DNA from: Entoloma clypeatum
Taxonomy: Eukaryota; Basidiomycota; Agaricomycetes; Agaricales; Entolomataceae
NCBI GenBank assembly: GCA_963565915.1
Contig: OY751492.1
Location: forward strand, 2,232,001 to 2,296,000
Direction: 5' to 3'
Length of the DNA stretch: 64,000 bases
Part shown: in pieces, positions 10,233-22,727 of the stretch
Layout: each line of letters opens with the position of its first letter
Position numbering within the stretch: the stretch's first letter is position 1
Program-made: the position numbers and the translations under genes
Notes under the pieces: generated by a model
What the model was told of the DNA's origin: nothing
Databases searched by the model: none
What the model saw: the letters and a program-made list of their open reading frames with translations, nothing else

Positions 10233-11112
10233 ATGTCCGGGGACAGTCTGAAGAAACGGAAGATCGCTGTCTTGGGCTCCCGTTCAGTCGGTAAGTCGAT
10301 TGCCCGCCCCACCACCGCGTCTCCCCCACAGAATGAGATCAAACTGACCATCTTGTGAAAACCAGGGAAGTCCTCGCTTGTGAAGCAATTCATAGAGGTC
10401 GGCGGACACCTTGTATCCTCCGCACACTTATTTCAAACCCAATAGAACCATTTTGTGGACGCGTATTACCCGACTATCGAGACGACTTATGCAAAGAATG
10501 TTACTTACAAGGGGATCAGCTATGACTGCCAAATCATCGACACTGCTGGACAGGCGAGTCCCACGAACCTTTCGTGGAGCCAACCAGCATTACGTTAATT
10601 CACGGCCTTTCTTCCCGGCTCCACAGGACGAGTACTCTCCCGTCAACGCCCAACATGCCATCGGAATTCACGGCTACGTTTTGGTCTACTCAATTACTTC
10701 GCGGAATTCCTTCGACATGATTCAAATTGTGTACGATAAGATTGTCGATTTTTGCGGTGTTACGGATATCCCATGCGTCATCGTGGGGTCGAAGTGTGAT
10801 CTTAATCACAGGTTAGACGACCCCATAGGTTTTTTATTTTAACCGCGACCTCTAAATGGCGCTTCTCTGCACAGTCGTCAAGTCCAATTGAAGGAAGGTC
10901 AGGAATTGGGTCAGAAAAATGGTGCGGCATGGATAGAGACGAGTTCGAAGAATAATATCAACGTCGGTGCGTGGTTCGTCTGGATTGACGACTTGTCGTT
11001 TGGTATAACCATCTTTTCAGGCCAGGTCTTCGAACTATGTCTTGGAGAGATTGAGAGGAGGACAGCACCGAACCAGGCTGAGCCTCAGGTCAGTCGGTGT
11101 GTCGTGATGTAG
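10233..11112 (+). CDS. rhb1: Rheb-type Ras GTPase, activator of TOR signalling
   Basis: Six exons: 10233-10290, 10366-10397, 10446-10553, 10627-10811, 10875-10966, 11021-11112. The spliced product has the G1 loop GSRSVGKSS (Rheb proteins have Arg-Ser where Ras has Gly-Gly), the effector loop YYPTIETTY, G3 DTAGQDEYS, G4 GSKCDL and G5 ETSSK, and it ends in the CaaX box CVVM for farnesylation and membrane attachment. In yeasts and animals Rheb acts upstream of TORC1 or in basic amino acid uptake. The third intron starts with GC rather than GT (see findings). The start codon opens MSGDSLKKRKIAVLG, the usual length before G1. Confidence 0.93.
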
Positions 11113-11402
11113 AGGTTCTTTATCCTGTTTCTTCCTGAAAGCCACATTTTGTTTCCCTTTGTCCCTCGGCATGCGGCCATCCTATGCCAACCTCCATGCC
11201 TTCAATTTACCCTTGATTATATATGTTTCATCCTCCTGAACACCTAGATTATGTCGTCGTCTTTCCCTCCCTTCAGGGTACCTATTTATTTTATGTAAAC
11301 ATTTTGTACCGATAATCCTACATAGATAGATATTCATTCTCCCTCGAATTGAGTTAGAGCAACACTTGCAAATAGTGGTCCCCACCTCTACTCAACCATA
11401 CC

Positions 11403-12051
11403 ATGGACACTTCGTTCCGGAAGATCGACATTGATATTTACGACGACGATGTCCTTCACGAAACAGAGCTCTACGAGGCAGATCCCCGAGATCCTGCCCA
11501 GGTCCTCGAAGACGCCAGACAGAAACAGGTCGCTGTGCGGACGCTCTTGAACAAGTGATTGAACCCTTGAATCTAATCTTCTTCGCCCTCATACAACCGC
11601 CCTCCCTCCGCAGATCTGACGTAGCGGGTGCACTCTCAACAATACTGGATAACGTGCCATACGGCCCCAATGTACATCAAGCAAAAGTATGTGGACGTGC
11701 AAACTCCACAGCCCGCGTAATTCGGATTCATGATGTTTCCATTCACTCCAGGACCTGACGCTTCAGACACTTCTCACAATACTGAACACTACGAAATCGA
11801 CGGAGATCCCGAGCGTTGTTAAAGCACTTTCGCAGGACTCGCAAGATAATTTGATGAAGTACCTATACAAAGGCATGGGGATGCCGGGCTGGGGAGATAT
11901 CAGCGGGAGCGTGTTACTGGGGTGGCATGAAAAGGTAATGCTCGAATAATTCTGGGCGTCGACTATTTGACGTTTTTCATGCGGATAGCTCACGGAAATT
12001 GCGGGGACGGGATGTATTGTCCGAACGATGACTGACCGAAGACTTGTATAA
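11403..12051 (+). CDS. ARC15: Arp2/3 complex subunit 5 (ARPC5, p16)
   Basis: Four exons: 11403-11554, 11614-11686, 11752-11934, 11989-12051. The product begins MDTSFRKIDIDIYDDDVLHE and has the family features: a N-terminal acidic arm, then ALSTILDNVPYG, LTLQTLLTILNTTK, LMKYLYKGM and the C-terminal LLGWHEK...EIAGTGCIVRTMTDR. ARPC5 joins the two halves of the seven-subunit Arp2/3 complex, which nucleates branched actin at endocytic patches. Length and all sequence blocks fit a complete gene. It follows Rheb on the same strand by about 290 bp. Confidence 0.92.
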
Positions 12052-14131
12052 TTCTTGAATTCAACAGTACATGTCATGGACGCAATTGATATCATAACCC
12101 TGGAAGCTCTGGGAACTTGGCACTCTCATTACTCGTATTTCTCTGAAATCAATTCCCTCTGGTGACAGAAAAACCCCTCTGTCCGAGGAGCACGAAAGAA
12201 GAAGTCCGAAAGATGGGAAACCACGCACCTTTCATACGTCAGTGTATGCAGCAAACTCGCGTGAAGCAGAGACATTGCGTAGGCACGCTCTGAGTGTCAA
12301 GATTGTCAAAAAAATGTCCTTCTAGCACTGGGCCTAACAAAATCGCATAGCCCCGCCAATTGGAGTTGAGTCAAAGAAAGCTCTGGTTGGAAGTTTGATG
12401 CAGTTTAACCTTTAGGAAGAGCCGGTCGATGACATCCTTCATCCCTCGAGCTCCGCTTTCCAGCAACCCACGCATCGTTGTCCAGACCCAAACTTTCGCA
12501 ATTCGCGGCCCGCAGCTCGATGGGCGAAGAGGCCCCTCCCCCCGGACGATTTTTCAATATAACTGGGTAATCCCCATTGACTCTGGATGTTGCCCGAAAA
12601 AAAATGGACACATGAGAATTGAGTACCGATGGCAAGTGATATTACCTCGTAGTAGACACAGGCAAACGAGTTTAGATTGCATTTATCGACTGAGTACCGT
12701 CCAGAAGTTCCAGACCCCCGGTTTGCCTGGTCAAGGCTTGAGCGCTGGGAAATCAGAAGCCGTGGATAAACCGAAATCGGCCAAACAGCTGTGATCAGAA
12801 TATTGACCTGTCCACACATCTAGTAACTGATGCGTAATGCGCTCAAGCATCTATAGCTACCTCATAGCTTTAAGATTCCCGTGGACGATATTTGGTTGCA
12901 TCGAGTGATGTGAATCAAGGGCCTGGGCTATCTCAAGGACCTACAGAAGGTTAGTAATTGCTTGTTATATTCAGGAATGAAAAACTGACTGGTGAAATAC
13001 GATCTGCATTTGGAACACCAGAAACTGCTGGGCGTTTCCATTGTCGATCCATGGAGAAACAAGGCCGATCCTAGCAGACTTGTTCTTGATATTGGGAAAG
13101 GAAGAACGTTGATATGCCGCAGCTGACGCCATATATATGAGGGTTTCTTGGAGTACTTTCTAAAAGCGATCCAGCGAACGACCGGTCTAAGGCGCCATCA
13201 CCCTGAAGAGCCAGTTGATCCTGGATTGGGATTTTAGGATAAAGACCATATTTTCTCGAAAGACGCAACAGCGCGTTTTTAAAAGATGGGGTCTAGAGAG
13301 GGAAGATCCAGTGAATGTTAGTGCATCGTAGGTAAGCATTATTGACATGTTATTCCCTAGACTAGGGTCAAAACGCATCGTTATATTGCTTGTGCTCCAT
13401 CGTTTTGAAGAGAGAGGAGTTCCTTCTATTGCTCTAATTCCTTTGAGATCACGAAAAGTTGAGCACAGATTGCATCAATGTCGAGCGCAATGACTTGTTG
13501 AGTTCATCCGTCACGGGAAGCGTACGGCTTTGAAGACTTATAAATATGTTCCACGCTGACCAAATTGCTGAACAATGAATGTCGGAAAAGATTTGGAGGA
13601 GAAGGCGCAGTCTATTCCACCTGTCAGCTTTCGACGTTCGAGGGAACTGGGTCAACGATCAGCCATGCGTACTTCATATAATATATTGATCCTGATCCAA
13701 GCTTTGAAATACCGGCGAAAGGACAATCATCCTTGTATTGGTTGCTGACCATTCGGCTTTCCTGGTGTTGGTAAAGGAACGGATGCTTTCGGCAGGCAAA
13801 TTTGCTGGTGATGAAAGAGTGGTGAAAATGGGGAGTGAGAGAAGGCGACTGCGGTGTCAACACAATAGTGGGCGGGTAGGGAGGGAGACCTACCTAGAGA
13901 ACAACGCAGCAGCGTTGGATCAAGCGTCAGTGGTAGGCGAAGTTAGAAAGGACGGGCGCCAGTGCCAACTATGTGCATGGTTAAGGAATCCGCTTATCCC
14001 GACCGTGTAGAATCATATATTGGAATCAAATTCATGGACACGGCGGCATATCCATATTTCTAAGAAGGAATCAGGAACAGAAACTTTCAAAACCGCAGAC
14101 GTAGCTCGAAGTTCAAAAATGGAGAAAGAAA
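12052..14131. other. 2.1-kb intergenic region without a recognisable gene
   Basis: Sits between convergent genes (ARPC5 and the minus-strand Ufo1-like gene). Open frames exist on both strands, the longest about 125 codons, but they overlap each other, lack family-like sequence and lack convincing splice partners. I see no repeat or RNA gene. Confidence 0.4.
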
Positions 14132-16812
14132 TCAAACATCCTCCCCCCGGCTCATCGCTTCCGCAAGGCTTAACTCCAATGCAAACCTCAACTCTTCATC
14201 CATCTCCCCTTCCTCAAAATTCCCACCACCTGCGCCCTGCGGATAGGGCCTGCTCCCAGGTAAAGCAACTTCCGACCCCATGGGGCTGGTACAAGTTCCA
14301 GATAAACGCCTCACCGACATCAACGGGGTGTTCCACGCAGACGACGACGAGGTCCCCCCAGACCGAATAGATTGCGGGCTTCCTCGGCTGGACACCCCAG
14401 GCCCGGAGCCAGTGATGCTTGCAGCAGGGCTGCTTGCGACCGATGACGAACTCGCGCTGATGGACGGGAAGTGCGATTCGTCCGACGTCACATCTGATCC
14501 CGACTGCGACTGCGACGAGGAGGATCCGTAGTGTACGTCGCCCTCCATTGGCTCGACACGACGGGGAGGCGAAACTTGGAATTTCCGGCCAGACTTCGAT
14601 AGACTGGAGCGTGGGATGGGGCGGCCGTTCTTGCTAAGCATGTTTGTTGATGACCTTGCTGAAGATGTTGACGCCGCTGCACTGTTCAGAGACCTAGCGA
14701 GGCTTGAGGTACTTTCAAAGTCGCCTTCGAAAACACCTTCTTCCTGGCAGAACTTTCCGGCTTTCATCGCCTCGTCGCGACTTAACATCGTCACATACTC
14801 CACAGCTTCCACCTCGCTCAGTCCCATACTCTCCAACTGGTGGCGATGTTCTCTTTCTCTTCCATTCGCCTTTCTGAAGTACTCGGATTCTTGCTGAAGC
14901 AGCAATCTAGACTCGAAAATTGTTTGATTTAATTCCACTTGTTCTGAAAATCGAAACCTCAGTTGAGACTTTCTGGAGAGTGATAATTGATAGAGACACC
15001 CACGATAATACTTCGCAAGCCCATGACCGTCCCTCTTCTTCTTCGGGAGCGACCCCGAACTATACCGACCTCTCACGCCACCGCGGTTATGCTGGGGCGC
15101 AGGTCCCGCTTTCCACGCCAACACTCTGTCGCCGACACTAACTAACATTGCCTCTTTCCCCGGCCCCACCAAGATCTGTCGGACTGCTTTTCTATCTCTG
15201 TCACCACCAGCATTCCCAATGGCGCCCCCACGGCCGCCACGTACGCGAGACAGCGGCGACGCAAACGATCTTAGGGATTCAAAAGTCAGAGCATCCCAGG
15301 CATGCGTCGTTCCATTCGCCGAGCCAGTGATGAGCGTTACACCGTCCCAGGCAATGGCAGACACGCCGGCCATATCACCATGCGCTTCAAATTTCCGGAC
15401 GGGTAAAGCAGGGTGGTATCCGGAACGCCAGTCATACACACTGACGCAGCCAATGTGGTCGCCTGTAAGGACGAAGCTGGATTCTCTGGAGAAGCAGGGT
15501 GTTATGGAAGATATGGGACCGAAGCTGGTGTCTCCGAATCTTCCGATGTCGGTAGCTCTGTGGCCTTCAACCCGTATGCGATAAAAGAAGGGATCGGATT
15601 GGTATGCCACAAGAACCGTAGGGAAGGAGGCATATGGATCGATATGAACAGCCAAAATCTCGTGAGCATCAGCTTTGTTGGACCGCTGGGTCTCTGTGGA
15701 CACTACAGGGCAAGCCACGTGGACTTGCTTCGCTAACATAGCAGAGAAAGCCCCCGTGGATTGCATTTCAAATCCTGTCCAGAAGACAATTTCGCCGCTT
15801 CTTGTGATAGCGACGATAAAACCTTGAGATGCCGATAATTTGATTTTCGCGTAAGCTTCAGACTCCAATGCCTTTGTATTTCTCTCCGAGGTCTCCGAGG
15901 TCCACAGGCACCGAACTGTCTTGGGATCCCAAAGTTTTACCCTGCCGTCTGCGCCAGCAGAGCCCACGAATACGCTCGCGTCGTCCCAACAAACATCTAG
16001 GACTGGGCCTTCGTGTTGTTCCCTCGCATCACACCTTACGAGCTCCGTCATTGGCCTTCGGTAGCCGTCCATGGCACGCGGAACCGTCGTAATGGCTACT
16101 TCGCCGTGTCTAAAACCCCAAAGCACTTTTGCGGTGCCGCCGTCTGACATGAGTGCACAAGCAGAGACATTCGGCGTAAATTCTGCGTTGGGATTTCCGA
16201 GACCGAGTCCGAAGTGGGCTCCAGATGCATCGATGTATCCTGATAAGATTTTCCCACTAAAGGGCAACGAGCGTGATACGATGCCGTATTGGATGGAGGA
16301 CGTAAGCAGAGAGTCGCCTGGCATGAGATAAATGCCGGATATTTCGGAGTTTACGGGGATATGTGCGATAGTAGAGTTGCGGGATCTTTCCCATCGTCTA
16401 AGTTGGGATGCTAGGCAACGACTCCCGAAAGACAAGGCAGCGGGACATACCGTTTTAACTTATAGCGAAATATGAATTCCTTCCTCCAGGTGCTTTCTGA
16501 GCGCCTGAGCATGAGAGTTTGTGCGCTGCTTTTGATATCGCTTTCCGGCCCTATGCCTAAGAACTGACAAACGAATGCTCTGTGCCAGGTATTGTCATCC
16601 TTTGTATGTTCATTTAGCCGACCATGAACTCTAGCAAGAGCGAAAAGAGAGGGAGGGTCGAGGTACGAGGTGATTCCGAGGAGTGTCTCGGAAGGGACGT
16701 CGAGAAGAAGACGGCTGTGTGTTGTTCCATGGTGGATGACTTGGTTGGGGTTGTGTTTTGATTTCTGAAAATGAGTCTCTTTATGGGATGATTGTGTTGG
16801 CCTATTGAGCAT
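14132..16812 (-). CDS. F-box / WD40 / UIM protein, Ufo1-like SCF substrate receptor
   Basis: Exon 1 is 16451-16812 and exon 2 runs down from 16397; the intron 16398-16450 is GT-AG. Exon 1 encodes an F-box, LLLDVPSETLLGITSYLDPP. Exon 2 encodes a WD-type propeller, with blades such as GADGRVKLWDPKTVRCLW, LTGDHIGCVSVYDWRSG and LITGSANGTTHAWDAL. The C-terminus is a ubiquitin-interacting motif, EELRFALELSLAEAM. F-box, WD repeats and C-terminal UIM in that order is the layout of yeast Ufo1, whose SCF complex degrades nuclear proteins such as Ho. A second, in-frame intron is likely between the KYY and QVELNQTIFESR segments (GT..TTTTCAG). The stop TGA is at 14132-14134. The first Met could lie a little downstream, but the F-box needs exon 1. 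Confidence 0.82.
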
Positions 16813-16916
16813 ATAACTGGGAAAGAGTGCTTTGAAGAGTCGCAGACAACGTCTGCGATGGTGGTGGGAGAAACGAAAAACGTTGTGTCGTCAAGTCACG
16901 CATTCATCACTGGTTA

Positions 16917-17467
16917 TCACATGCGACCGAGTGACACGGTCAAAAAGAACTCAATGGCCAATCGACATTCATTCATAGGTAAAAACATATTGAGGAAGTT
17001 GCAGTACCACCATGGTTTAGAAACTATCAAGTCCCAGAACTTGACCTCAACCTGGCACGCTTTGGCAATCTCGGATCCCTTGTTACCAGCAGCGGAGCCG
17101 AAGGCACTCTCTCTGAGGCGGTGGCAAAACAAGGAGGGTTTACCAATAAGAAGACACGACCTACCTGATAAGGCTTGCACTCTTCATCGTGATTGACGGC
17201 AAAACAAAGCTTGCCTTCGGCATTCTCCTGGCCGTACTTGTTCATCTTTACTTGTTGAGCGGGTGTATTTCTGCTACGGAGGATGAGAGTGGATGTACCT
17301 TGTTCATCGCTGCCGAATACTACAAGAACAGCAAGGCGAACTCCAAGCATGTCCCCAAGATTGGCGAGCTCGTCGAAGGAACAAGTTGTAGATGTCTTGA
17401 AAAACCAAAGGATGCAAAATCCAAGGAACTTGCGCCGTTAGCGTACAGAGGCTCGGAGACGTATTGA
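16917..17467 (-). pseudogene. Rearranged fragment of an unidentified gene, related to 32498-33010
   Basis: Between about 17190 and 17290 the minus strand encodes QVKMNKYGQENAEGKLCFAV and DEECKPYQ, then a GT..CAG gap and ESAFGSAAGNKGSEI. The plus strand at 32800-33010 encodes the matching QVKMNNFQYSQMNTEGELRF-like run, DEERKPYQ and FAADNKGSEIVEV. A neighbouring piece at about 17308-17335 matches the other copy on the plus strand instead (ATCGCTGCCGAAT, CTACAAGAAC). So part of this copy is inverted. I do not recognise the family. No complete frame remains. Confidence 0.5.
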
Positions 17468-17470
17468 AAA

Positions 17471-18866
17471 TCATATCAGAAGAGGATGATGAACATCAAA
17501 ACGAGACGACCTATCGAGAAAATGTCAGCGAAATAAATGGCATGAATAGAGACGAACAGCGAGGGTATACCGCTTCGGATCCTCCTTCCTGACTCGCTCT
17601 CGACTAAATTGTTCAAAGGCATCGCCAGCGGATCTCCATTGTGCCCGATGATGATGCAGTAGCGCCTTTGCCTTGATGTTCTACCACATATAGATCCACG
17701 AGCTGGACCTTGCGTTCGTTCGTCTTCGAGACGCATTGACAATACATTTCTCGATCTTGTGATGTTCTGCGAAGCATTTGACTTATTTGTCCGTAGTAGA
17801 GGTGAAAAGAACAGCGCATTGACGTTATGCCTGAAGTAATGGGTAAGGTTCAGCAGCGGAAACGCAGACTTCAGGGGTCACGGAATCGTGCATGCGACGT
17901 GGAATGGTGAGGTGTCAAAGAGACACATTTCAACGGATTCATGGCGTTGGCTACTAAGCAGGGGGACACACGAGGACGAGGAGTGCAACGGCACTCGGGT
18001 GGCACCCCATCGAGTTACTTTCTGATAGTGGTCCAGTTGGCGGGATACCTAACTGAAAGTATGTCAGCCAAGGTTTATCCGAATCACATTATATACCCCC
18101 CCGCGGGGTTGACCTTGCATAATATCTCCTTCAAGACGGTAAGGATACTTCATTGAGATATCTTCCTTACTCAGGGTTGTGCTGCGCAGTCCGAGATCTG
18201 GCTTAACGAACGAGGGGGGGCATAGCATGCACAGCCGGGCGCTCAGCTAAGTATCCCTGAGCCCATGGTTCAGCAGGGAAGGGCAATAAAACACGGAATA
18301 TTACATGGGACGCGAGCTGTTCTTCTGACGGCATGGATACCTAACGCTGGTGTCCGAAAATCCAAGGACGAAAATAGGGAATCTGAAGGAGGTGTCTGTG
18401 ATTTATTAGTGTTACTTCCTTGACAATTGTTCATTGTTTGAGAGAACGTTCAAACTATGTACATACCCCATGCCTTGACTTTCGCCAATGTTTGTTGCGA
18501 ATACAGGCTGAGCTGCAGTTGAATATCTGACCCCTCCATTGACACCTAGATGCAAGGGTCTCCCAATTACCTCGTAGGCGGCGTCCACAATTGTGAAACT
18601 GATAGAAGGTGGAATTCACTAGCGCTCAGACGGGATTCTTGTCAGGTGCTGTGATGTGCTCGATGCAAGAAGGATATCCACCTGCGTCTCCGGAGGCGGG
18701 GCCAGCTGTTACATGCTATTGGAAGGCGAGCCGACGTCGCGGGTGGTGTCGAACAAGTGCCGAGTCCCGATGGCCGACGTTTGACGGAGATTGAACGGAT
18801 CATAATACTCAGGGTCCTCTTAGCAGCATCTCGACTATTCGTATGCATCCACAGAGTCCGTCTTCG
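17471..18866. other. Intergenic region upstream of the secreted hydrolase
   Basis: No coding sequence or RNA gene could be supported. The final part holds the promoter of the gene at 18917. Confidence 0.4.
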
Positions 18867-18873
18867 TATAAAA
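18867..18873 (+). promoter_or_regulatory. TATA box of the secreted hydrolase gene
   Basis: TATAAAA lies 44 bp before the ATG at 18917, a usual distance for a strong basidiomycete promoter with a short leader. Position and sequence are direct; activity is inferred. Confidence 0.6.
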
Positions 18874-18916
18874 GCACGATGAAAGCAGCACCACCTCCTC
18901 ACAAACAACATCAGCG

Positions 18917-21208
18917 ATGCGTCTTCAGTCTCTCCTCACCCTCGTCCCCTTCTATCTCGCCCTCGTCGCGTCGGCCGCTGCTGCGCCCACAAATTCTACA
19001 AACACGACCTCCCCAATTGTTCTTGACGCTCAGACTGACGCGTTTATCAACAAGGTTCTCGCCGACTGGAAGTCACCAGGAGGTGTCGCCATCGCCTTTG
19101 TTCGTAGGAACGACCAAGGACAGTGGGTGAACATCGAGACAAAGGGCTACGGAAGAGCCACCTATGCCGGCGCCCCTGTCACAAAAGACACCACTTTCAA
19201 CATTGGATCGAATTCAAAGGTTAGTAACAGTCGCCTTTGATATTTGTGAATCAAATTGACTTTTTTTCCTAGTTATTCAACGCAGTCGCAGTCGGTCTCT
19301 TGGTCAACAACCAATCCCTCACCCCCCGTCTCTCTTGGAATTCTAAGGTCAGGGATTTTATCCCTGGGTTCAACGTCACCGATGCCGTGGTCAACAAAGA
19401 GGCCGATCTCATCGATCTCTTGTCTCATCGTACGGGCTATCCTCGTCACGAGTTCAGCTACCGATACTCGGACACTGTCCCCGATCTCGTACGTTTCCTC
19501 CCAACTCTCTTCTCATCAACCTCATCATCCGACGCACCCCTCAGATCCGAAAAATGCAATACCAGCGTCAATCCAATGAATTCCGCGATATCTGGCAGTA
19601 CAACAACAATATGTACACCGTTCTCTCACAACTTCCTCCTGCGACGACGGGCCAGAATTTCGCCCGATATGTCAAGCAATACATCTTTGATCCCTTGAAC
19701 CTGACCGCTACCACATACTCTTATCAACTTGCTAATTCAAACGGACAACGCGCGGATGGCATGGCAAGGCAAGGCATTGATTACTACAATGGTGATCCCT
19801 GGACTGGAATCCCCAGAAATGTCACCTATTGGTCTGCAAAAACTGGCGGTGAAGACGGCAGCGGTAAGACGAACTGTAAACCCCGCGAAAATATTCAATG
19901 ATACTCAATGCCGTCTGAACAGTTGTGGCTGGTTCTGGAGGTGTCATTTCCAGTGCGGTTGATATGGTGGGTGTTGAATAGTTCCAACATGGCATCTTCA
20001 TTGACCATCTGCATTATTTAGGCAAAATGGCTTCAAACCCTCTTGCTGAACGGTAGAAACCCGGTCACGAATGCGACCGTCATCCCACCCAATGTATTCC
20101 CGAGGCTTGCTCAAGCTGTTATCGTGCAATCCCCCGTCCCGTGCGTCTTTTCATGATTGATTGCATTTCGCATCATTATAATTTGGAATTTGTTCATAGA
20201 GCATTCCCCGAGGAATCCGGCATCGTCTATGGTGCAGCACAAGTTCAAATCACGTATCGTGGAAATTGTGCGCAAAATTGGTATTAACATACTATCCCAT
20301 ATATCTAACTATATTTCCAAACAGTGGTCATCGAACATCCAGGCTTCATTCGCGGTATGTCTCTCTTTTTTTCTTGCTGTTGTTATGTCTTCTTATACAA
20401 CAATCAGGGTTTAACACTCAAGTCAGCCGGCTGCCAAACAGCAACTTTGGTGTTGCCGTCCTCACCAACGACCATGACTACGGCCGCACAACCTCTCAAA
20501 TCATCAAATACTACATCATGGACAGGGCCCTCGGCCTCGCACCAATCGACTGGAACTCCAGGTTTGCACTCTCTTCCTCCTTACATCAACTATACTGACG
20601 GTACGCAGATTCCTCCAACGTCGCCTCACTCCCCCCGTTGCGGCAACCCCGCGCCCAGGCAACCCCGCCCTCCCCTCGCTCAACTTCACCTCCTACGCTG
20701 GCACTTACACGAGCCCCGGCTACGGCCAATTCGAGCTCTGCCTCGTCCAGCCCGTTGACCCCAACGCGACCTTCACGTGCCAAGTCCTCGCCCGGAGCGC
20801 ACCCACCATCCTCCCTGGCGCGATCCGCCCCGGCATCCCGACGTACTTCGGCGCGTTCGACAGCCCGTGGTTCTCACACATGAGGATGGAGCACTTTGAT
20901 GGGAACAGGTTCAACATCAGCTTGTTGATCAGCACTGTGAGTTTCCGTACCAACATGTTGCCCTTTTTTGCTCATGCTTGGGCATAAAGCCCACTGGCAA
21001 TGCTTCCGAGCCATATTGGACATTCAACGATAGGAGCGAGAGCGACAATGAGCAAGTCTCGGAGACCGAGGTCACGAACGGCACCATTGGACTCGGTATG
21101 GCTGGTTTGTGGTCCGGTGTCTGGGATGGCGTTCCGGGAGCCACGCCCAAGCCACAAGGAAACACGACCAAGGCGCGCGCTGAGTTCTACTTCGACAAGC
21201 TGTACTAG
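18917..21208 (+). CDS. Secreted beta-lactamase-fold serine hydrolase
   Basis: A signal peptide (MRLQSLLTLVPFYLALVASA AAA) leads into a class C beta-lactamase / esterase-like domain. The catalytic triad motifs are visible after splicing: SxxK in NIGSNSKLFNAV (SNSK), the Tyr box YNN in WQYNNNMYTVLS, and the third box HPG in VIEHPGFIRGF. Exons include 18917-19219, 19273-19488, 19545-19863 and 19923-19966, with further short exons to about 20565 and two longer ones after that; one exon near 20330-20353 is very short. A C-terminal beta-rich domain follows. Many NxT/S sites fit an extracellular glycoprotein. Family members hydrolyse esters or amides (EstB- or LACTB-like); the substrate cannot be deduced. 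Confidence 0.85.
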
Positions 21209-21882
21209 AACACCATAGGTTCCGCATAGGATCGATACTCACTCCCTTCTGACATACTCCATACTCATCTAATCTAGACTCTCAACCGTTGCATTTCCCC
21301 ATTTTCTTTGTTGGCATACTCATACTTGTACCACGATCATTGATACATATCATTATCAGAAGTTTAGCACGCATACTACATAGACAGCATTATATTAGAT
21401 AGAACCTTAACAATGTCGATACTTCTTTCTCGATCCTCTTGAGCATACCGCATTTCTGCATGGTTACGACTCCATGCTCACGCAGGATCTGCTAAATACC
21501 TACTAGGTATTCTGAATTCCACTCACGCTCGATTTACGATGCGGAGTAGGTTTCGGCAGCCAAGTCCGTCAACATTTGGGCTGAGCTAATAACGCTTCAG
21601 CTGGACAATTTTCGGTTGAAGTTTATGACCCCGCATGAGGCCGATAATCTTTTGGCACCACCAGAGTACGCTCTGGACTGTAAAAGAAAAATAGAAAACA
21701 GAAAAGCGGACGAGAAATATATCATTAGCTTTCCGTCACCAGAGTGTTTAAATCTCGTTACTGTACAGCGTACAATACTATTTCAGAATACAATTAGCAA
21801 CGTCGATACTTTCGATCTTCTCGAGCATACCCAGAGCATAGTTCTGCATGATCGTCAAACACGAGCTCTCTTGTTCACTCTA
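21209..21882. other. Intergenic region with an imperfect 50-bp direct repeat
   Basis: No gene. The sequence around 21412-21465 (GTCGATACTTCTTTCTCG, then GAGCATACC, then TTCTGCATG) recurs with changes at about 21800-21852. It abuts the broken copia gag and may be debris of that element. Confidence 0.4.
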
Positions 21883-22623
21883 TCATTTCCTTCCTTCATT
21901 CGCATTCTCTTCAAATTCTCGCCCCTGGCTTCTTGACAACCAATTTTTAGCACATCTGAACCACACCTGGTATATCTGGGCAGACGTACCTTTGAACCAA
22001 CAATCCTCAGACTCGTGGTTCCGACCGTTGCAGTGTTTGCATGCGGCCGTGCCTTGAGAATGGGGGCCTACGTTGCGTCGCGTTTGTTCGACCGCTGCTT
22101 TGCGCCGGAAACACTCTTGTCTGATGATCCCGATCAGCTCCTGAGAACTGACCCGCTCGTCATCGACATAGGGTTGAACAAGGGCATCCCCCGACAACGG
22201 CAAGGAGGAGATGACAAGACCCTTGAACAGATTCTCGGACACCTGGAGGACTTCTTCCAAACGCCTTTTGGCGCTCCCAGAGTAATTTGAGTCTGTTGAG
22301 GTGCTTGATGATATCATCGCCTTCCTGGGCCTGCGTTGTAAACAGGGCTCGCTGGTTGGCCATGACAGTCCTCATGTCCTTGGGCTGGTGCACGTCCTCG
22401 AGCGCCGTCCACATGTCGTGGACGGTCTTCTCGTTGACAATGTGATTCATCTGGTTCGTTCCCTGGACGTATGGAGCACCTTAAAGACACAGTTCATTTG
22501 AGAACGCCATGGTAACCAGTTAGGGCCGTCGAGGGGATCCGAAAGCTTGAGGAGTATGTTGGGCAGTATCCTGGTGTCGATCTTGGTGATCGGCTCTTGG
22601 TCAGCCGCTGGAGGCGTGGCCAT
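21883..22623 (-). pseudogene. Broken copia-type gag (second copia family)
   Basis: The minus strand from the ATG at 22623 encodes a copia Gag: ILLKLSDPLDGPNWLPWRSQM, then MNHIVNEKTVHDMWTALEDVH, then LFKGLVISSLPLSGDALVQPY, and a CCHC zinc knuckle CKHCNGRNHESEDCW near 21970-22020. At least two frameshifts separate these blocks (about 22480 and 22290). No protease, integrase or RT follows, so the element is truncated soon after gag. Unlike the intact copia at 25413-31199 this one has a zinc knuckle, so it is a different family. Confidence 0.8.
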
Positions 22624-22640
22624 GAAGTATGTAGTGATTC

Positions 22641-22727
22641 CAGCTGTTCTCAAAATTCGAGGCGTTTCAGGTCTTCGCCACGACGTGAGCCGCCACCAGG
22701 GATGTCCCAAATAGGGAAGATATGAAT
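22641..22727 (+). repeat. Left copy of an 87-bp inverted repeat
   Basis: It starts CAGCTGTTCTCAAAATTCG and ends GGGAAGATATGAAT, the reverse complement of 31733-31819 with about two mismatches. In this copy it lies 18 bp upstream of the broken gag ATG on the minus strand, so it may be retroelement leader. It is also placed like a terminal repeat around the gene at 22946 and the transposase. Confidence 0.85.

Noticed and set aside
12405..12819. Overlapping frames of about 120 codons on both strands
   Set aside because: They overlap each other, have no family-like blocks and no splice partners.
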